DNA of 8,544 bases from Actinomycetes bacterium (GTDB lineage: Bacteria > Actinomycetota > Actinomycetes > S36-B12 > GCA-2699445): positions 1 to 8,544 of the forward strand of contig JAHZKU010000160.1 in assembly GCA_022600255.1 (NCBI GenBank), read 5' to 3'. Shown here one piece after another: positions 5,666-8,544 of this stretch (within the stretch, counting starts at the first letter, position 1; each line of letters begins with the position of its first letter). The position numbers were made by a program, and so were the translations under genes. Below the pieces are notes generated by a model. It had not been told where the DNA came from, did not search any database, and saw only the letters and a program-made list of their open reading frames with translations.

Positions 5666-6058
5666 GTGCCGACGCGTTTCCTTTCCGATGCCCAGATTGA
5701 GCAACTTCGAGGGTTTCCCGGCATCTCTGATGATGAGTTGCTGCGTTATTTCACTTTGACAGCTGACGATGTGGAGTTTGTTGACCCTGGTCGAGGCAGA
5801 GACGCTTCTCAACGACTTGGGCTTGCGGTTCAGCTATGCACTTTGCCCTGGCTTGGGTTTGTTCCATCGGATGTTTCAGCCGCTCCTCCTGTGGCTGTGG
5901 CTCGGCTAGCCACCTCATTGGCCGTCGATCCCGGGGTCCTTGGTGAGTACGGTGTTCGTGAGCAGACTCGCAGCGATCATTTGCGTTTGGTTGCTGACCG
6001 CTTGGGCTGGGGGTTCCCGCCCCCAAAGTGGGTTGTTAGACCAGTCCAGCAAACCTGA
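5666..6058 (+). pseudogene. tnpA: Tn3-family transposase, N-terminal fragment (DUF4158)
   Basis: The frame starts at GTG 5666, with GGGGGA just upstream, and reads PTRFLSDAQIEQLRGFP, then LLRYFTLTADD, RLGLAVQLCTLPWLGFVP and EYGVREQTRSDHLRLVADRL. This is the characteristic DUF4158 N-terminal domain of Tn3-family transposases. Family likeness ends around residue 115 (position 6010). The last 15 codons up to the stop at 6058 are unrelated and run into the 3' end of the lactonase gene on the other strand. Full-length enzymes have about 1000 residues including the DDE catalytic core, so this fragment cannot transpose anything. Its orientation and nearness to the repeat at 5554 show it belonged to that element. 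Confidence 0.85.
6008..6025. terminator. GC-rich hairpin after the lactonase gene, at the transposon break
   Basis: TGGGGG and CCCCCA pair around a 6-nt loop (TTCCCG), 11-28 bp beyond the lactonase stop codon read on the minus strand. It could terminate that gene, though no U-tract follows. The transposase fragment loses family likeness within this hairpin, so the structure also marks the rearrangement junction. Confidence 0.4.
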
Positions 6059-6911
6059 CAGCGGGTGGTCCGCCGACCCCAGGTCTGGTGACGAAGATAC
6101 TTCCGGCCAGAGGCTGGTCTGCTCGTTCCTGCGCTGGCAGGTCGTACCAAGACGTAGTGATGTAGAGGTCGTGGCCATCGGCACCACCGAAAGCCACTGA
6201 AGTGGGGTTGGTGACTGGCAACGCAACCTTGCCGTCTAGGCGACCATCGGGGTTGTACCGGTGAACGGCCGCGTCCCTGCCCACCGCGACCCACAGGTAG
6301 CCGTGCTCATCCACGGTCATCCCGTCGGGCCAACCCCCCGTCTCGCTGAGGTCCACGAACATCCGTTGATCGCCGACCGCCCCAGTTGCGGGATCGTAGT
6401 TGTATTCGAACACGTAGCCTGCACCCGTGTCCGCGACATACATCCGCTCTCGATCTGCATCAAAAGCCGGTCCGTTCACGATCGTGAGATCAGCGACCGC
6501 TTGGTCAACTGCCCCGTTGGCAGCCACGACGTAGAGCCCGCCGGCGCCGGTCTGCCGGTTGTACGCCATGGTTCCCGTCCATAGGCGCCCGGCCGGGTCA
6601 CACTTCGCATCGTTGAGGCGGTTACCCGGCAGGTTCGCTTCGATCGCAGTGAAAGGGGCGCTGCGTCCGGTTGTGGTGTTGAAGGCCGCGAATCCGCCAG
6701 GCAGGGCGATGATTGGTTCGCCTGCTTGGTCCAAGGCGACGGCCCCGACATCTTGACCCGTGTCCCAGGAACAGTCTTGGCCTGAGGCTGGGTCATAGAC
6801 GTGAAGTCGATGCCCGGTGATATCCACCCACCACAATCGACGTGTGGCCGCGTCCCAAATGGGCCCCTCCGCGTGTTCCGCTCGGCAAGCCAGCGCGAGT
6901 TCCACCGACAC
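6036..6911 (-). CDS. SMP-30/gluconolactonase-like lactonase
   Basis: This is a six-bladed beta-propeller hydrolase of the SMP-30/gluconolactonase/LRE family, 291 residues and full length. All key residues line up with human SMP30. The metal ligands are Glu15 (in EGP), Asn146 (in VNGPAFD) and Asp195 (in PDGMTVDEHGYLWVAV), and the substrate-side residues are Arg98 and Asn100 (in NRLND). It should open a sugar lactone, for example glucono-, arabino- or another aldonolactone, using a divalent metal; no signal peptide is seen, so it is cytoplasmic. The start is GTG at 6911, with CGGAG 5 nt and AGGAG 10 nt upstream. A palindrome at 6951-6963 suggests regulation. The gene appears intact although a transposon remnant abuts its 3' end. 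The exact lactone is unknown. Confidence 0.9.
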   Translation of the reverse strand: MSVELALACRAEHAEGPIWDAATRRLWWVDITGHRLHVYDPASGQDCSWDTGQDVGAVALDQAGEPIIALPGGFAAFNTTTGRSAPFTAIEANLPGNRLNDAKCDPAGRLWTGTMAYNRQTGAGGLYVVAANGAVDQAVADLTIVNGPAFDADRERMYVADTGAGYVFEYNYDPATGAVGDQRMFVDLSETGGWPDGMTVDEHGYLWVAVGRDAAVHRYNPDGRLDGKVALPVTNPTSVAFGGADGHDLYITTSWYDLPAQERADQPLAGSIFVTRPGVGGPPAVRFAGLV

Positions 6912-6941
6912 AATAACTCCGCTCCTGTTGTCTCGACCCTG

Positions 6942-6969
6942 ACCAACCTTGTTTGCCGCAAACGTTGGT
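6942..6969. promoter_or_regulatory. Nested palindrome upstream of the lactonase gene, candidate LacI-type operator
   Basis: GTTTGC-C-GCAAAC (6951-6963) is a perfect 6-bp inverted repeat, and it is enclosed by ACCAAC (6942-6947) and GTTGGT (6964-6969), a second exact pair offset by three bases. It lies 31-58 bp upstream of the lactonase GTG, where a sugar-responsive repressor of the LacI or GntR type would act. No such regulator gene is in the window. As RNA it could also fold into a bulged hairpin. Confidence 0.45.
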
Positions 6970-7075
6970 GAGCAATCGAGAAGGCAACCTGTCTAGGGCT
7001 CCACACCTGCGCGTAAGGCTGCTGCGTTTGGTGTTGCCCAGGGGGGCGGCTCGCGCCTTCCCCTTGGTGGGTAAT

Positions 7076-7213
7076 CTACTGCGGCGTGCCGAGGATCGCG
7101 TGTTGGTTGATCCTCCAGCAAGTGGGCGGCATGAGGTTGCCGGCAGCATCAAACGGGTCGATCTCGCGGTTCTTCAGACCAGACAAGGTCGGACCGTTCG
7201 TGAACCGCGCCAT
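7076..7213 (-). CDS. Small hypothetical protein, 45 residues
   Basis: The ATG at 7213 is preceded by GGAGG (7221-7225) with a 7-nt spacer, a strong initiation site. The product begins MARFTNGPTLSGLKNREIDP and ends QHAILGTPQ. It is hydrophilic, contains one Cys-Trp pair at 32-33, and has no transmembrane helix or signal peptide. I do not recognise it. It is followed 164 bp later by the lactonase gene in the same direction and is divergent from the luciferase-like gene, so it may be expressed with the lactonase. It could be a small accessory protein, a peptide precursor, or the start of a decayed longer gene. The good ribosome site and protein-like composition favour a real gene. Confidence 0.5.
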   Translation of the reverse strand: MARFTNGPTLSGLKNREIDPFDAAGNLMPPTCWRINQHAILGTPQ

Positions 7214-7427
7214 CGTCGGTCCTCCACCTGGGATTGGAGCGCCCGGAGCCATTCGAGAAGTCGGTGGCCGCGGTCCCCAGAGCGCCAGTGGCCAGGAAAG
7301 GCGGAACCGCCGCGCGGGTGCGGACGTCGCGCCACGCTCAGCCGCGTTCGTGACTGCCCGGCGCCGGCGGGTGCCTTGGGCAGGCGAAGACCGGCCTCGC
7401 TTCGTTAGCCTGGATTCGGAGGCGCCC

Positions 7428-8450
7428 ATGCACCCATTTCGATTTGCCGTCCAAGTATCTGAGCTCGATTTTGACACTTGGCGTGAACGAGTGCGCTGGT
7501 ATGAGGAGCTGGGGTTCAGTGTCATCTCGACCCCAGACCATTACCTCATGCAACAGTGGGACCCAGTCGCGCTACAGGCCGCGGTCGCGGCGGAGACTAC
7601 GCTTGCAGGGGTGGGTTCTACCGTCCTGAATGTTGGGCTACGCCAACCCATCGACCTTGCCCGGATGTCGGCCACCGTAGCTGCGATTGCTGCAGGTGGA
7701 TGTGAGCTCGGGATCGGCGCCGGATGGATGTCGGACGACTACGACATCGCGGGGACGCCGTTTGATGATCCGCGCACCAGGCTGGCTCGACTCAACGAGT
7801 CCGTCGAGGTGATCAAGCGGTTGTGGTCTCAGGAGTCCACCACCTTCAGCGGAAAGTACGTCAGCGTGCAGGATGCGCCGGCGGTGCTGCCCCTGCCGTT
7901 ACCCGCACGACCCAAACTCCTGTTGGGCGGCACGATGCGTCACGCACTTGGCATCGCAGGACGGCACGCGGACATCGTGAGCGTCTTTCCGTCAGTAGCC
8001 TCAGGCAAGATCGGCTGGCCAGGTTGGGCCGCCGGGTCAACAGTGGAACGGACCGCTAAACAGACCGAATGGGCGCGTGAGGGTGCCAGGCAGGCTGGAC
8101 GCGACCCGCAAGATTTGGAGTTCAGCACACAGGTCACCTTTACGGGTGTGGCGCCAGATCCGGCGCCTGTGCAAGAGCAAGTCGCCCTCGCGACTGGGGT
8201 AAGCCCCTCCGCCCAGGATGACTCAACGATCTTCTTGACCGGAACCCCCGCCCAAGCTCGCGAGCGATTGCAGCGTCGGCGTGAGGTGACCGGGCTGAGC
8301 TATTTCGTGGTCTTTGACCTAGCCAACAACTACGCCAATCCGGACGGGGCTGGGCTCCCAACACTCCCGGGTGGTTCCGGCCCAGCTGGATATGATGAAT
8401 ACATGGAAGCGTTCTCAGAAGCGGTCATCCAACCGCTTACTGGGCAGTAG
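7428..8450 (+). CDS. Luciferase-like (LLM) F420/FMN-dependent oxidoreductase
   Basis: This is a TIM-barrel flavin- or F420-dependent oxidoreductase of 340 residues. It opens with HPFRFAVQ, has VISTPDHYL (32-40), a conserved barrel strand CELGIGAGWMSDDYDIAGTP (92-111), then RLNESVEVIKRLWS and the FSGKY segment. These are family hallmarks, closest to the actinobacterial F420-dependent group related to TIGR03621. It would transfer hydride or oxygen to an organic substrate that the sequence does not identify. The frame is open to 7086, but the ATG at 7428 has GGAGG (7418-7422) 5 nt upstream and matches the family N-terminus, while the extension overlaps an opposing small gene and reads as low complexity. 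It is divergent from the lactonase side, and a further gene starts 50 bp downstream, probably co-transcribed. Confidence 0.88.
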   Translation: MHPFRFAVQVSELDFDTWRERVRWYEELGFSVISTPDHYLMQQWDPVALQAAVAAETTLAGVGSTVLNVGLRQPIDLARMSATVAAIAAGGCELGIGAGWMSDDYDIAGTPFDDPRTRLARLNESVEVIKRLWSQESTTFSGKYVSVQDAPAVLPLPLPARPKLLLGGTMRHALGIAGRHADIVSVFPSVASGKIGWPGWAAGSTVERTAKQTEWAREGARQAGRDPQDLEFSTQVTFTGVAPDPAPVQEQVALATGVSPSAQDDSTIFLTGTPAQARERLQRRREVTGLSYFVVFDLANNYANPDGAGLPTLPGGSGPAGYDEYMEAFSEAVIQPLTGQ

Positions 8451-8475
8451 CGCTCAGGCTGACGCCACGCGCTGC

Positions 8476-8490
8476 CCTCCGCGCGGGAGG
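8476..8490 (+). promoter_or_regulatory. Hairpin covering the ribosome binding site of the next gene
   Basis: CCTCC (8476-8480) can pair with GGAGG (8486-8490) across a 5-nt loop. The right arm is the Shine-Dalgarno of the gene starting at 8500. The pairing could lower or gate translation initiation, or release it when upstream ribosomes terminate at 8450. It is only five base pairs long, so it is a modest signal. Confidence 0.35.
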
Positions 8491-8499
8491 TGAGCACAA

Positions 8500-8544
8500 A
8501 TGAGCACAGCTCAGTCAGATGTGCTGGATTGGCTCTTGGAATCC
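8500..8544 (+). CDS. Start of a gene, possibly a squalene-cyclase-repeat-like protein; 3' end outside window
   Basis: Only 15 codons are present: MSTAQSDVLDWLLES. GGGAGG at 8485-8490 gives a 9-nt spacer to the ATG. The opening resembles actinobacterial proteins with prenyltransferase/squalene-oxidase-type repeats, which often begin with a similar DVLxWLLxSDP stretch. That match is from memory on a very short segment. It follows the luciferase-like gene by 49 bp on the same strand, so one transcript is likely. Confidence 0.5.
   Translation, partial: MSTAQSDVLDWLLES

Noticed and set aside
7076..7213. Mycofactocin-type precursor peptide
   Set aside because: The C-terminus lacks the conserved Val-Tyr ending of mycofactocin precursors, and no radical SAM partner is visible.
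7086..7427. N-terminal extension of the luciferase-like protein by 114 residues
   Set aside because: The extension has no family likeness, reads as Arg/Gly/Pro-rich out-of-frame DNA, overlaps an opposing small gene and has no ribosome site, whereas ATG 7428 has GGAGG at ideal distance.

Overview
The window reads as accessory DNA from a high-GC Gram-positive bacterium, most likely an actinobacterium. The clues are strong Shine-Dalgarno sites, frequent G/C at third codon positions, GTG starts, a luciferase-like oxidoreductase of the F420/FMN type and secreted proteins of actinobacterial style. No rRNA, tRNA, CRISPR array or complete transposon is visible, and the genus cannot be fixed from this sequence.

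Left part (1-2174): the 3' part of a secreted SGNH-hydrolase-like gene (+) converges on a gene for a DUF2202 ferritin-like lipoprotein (-). A perfect 13-bp stem-loop separates them and probably terminates both. A textbook CsoR/CstR-type operator (TATACCC-4-GGGTATA) sits just upstream of the DUF2202 gene, which suggests control by copper or by reactive sulfur.

Centre-left (2175-4870): three co-directional, closely spaced genes encode a TetR-family repressor, a GNAT acetyltransferase and an FAD-dependent amine-oxidase-like flavoenzyme. They look like one autoregulated operon and appear richer in G/C than the DNA on both sides.

Centre (4871-6035): this is a transposon graveyard. Two 38-bp terminal inverted repeats of Tn3 type (both start GGGG, and 31 of 38 positions match) lie at 5238-5275 and 5554-5591, facing away from each other. 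The right one is followed by the first ~115 codons of a Tn3-family transposase, cut off just before the next gene. The 278 bp between the two ends is not transposon. It carries a 34-residue single-helix membrane protein gene (-) with a near-perfect ribosome binding site, preceded by a possible 8-codon leader ORF.

Right part (6036-8544): an intact SMP-30/gluconolactonase-like gene (-) has a LacI-like palindrome upstream. Next comes a 45-residue orphan small protein gene (-) with a strong ribosome binding site. A divergent luciferase-like flavin/F420 oxidoreductase gene (+) follows, then the first 15 codons of a gene whose start resembles squalene-cyclase-repeat proteins. Lactonase plus luciferase-like enzyme suggests catabolism of a sugar or other small molecule, but the substrate cannot be read from the sequence.
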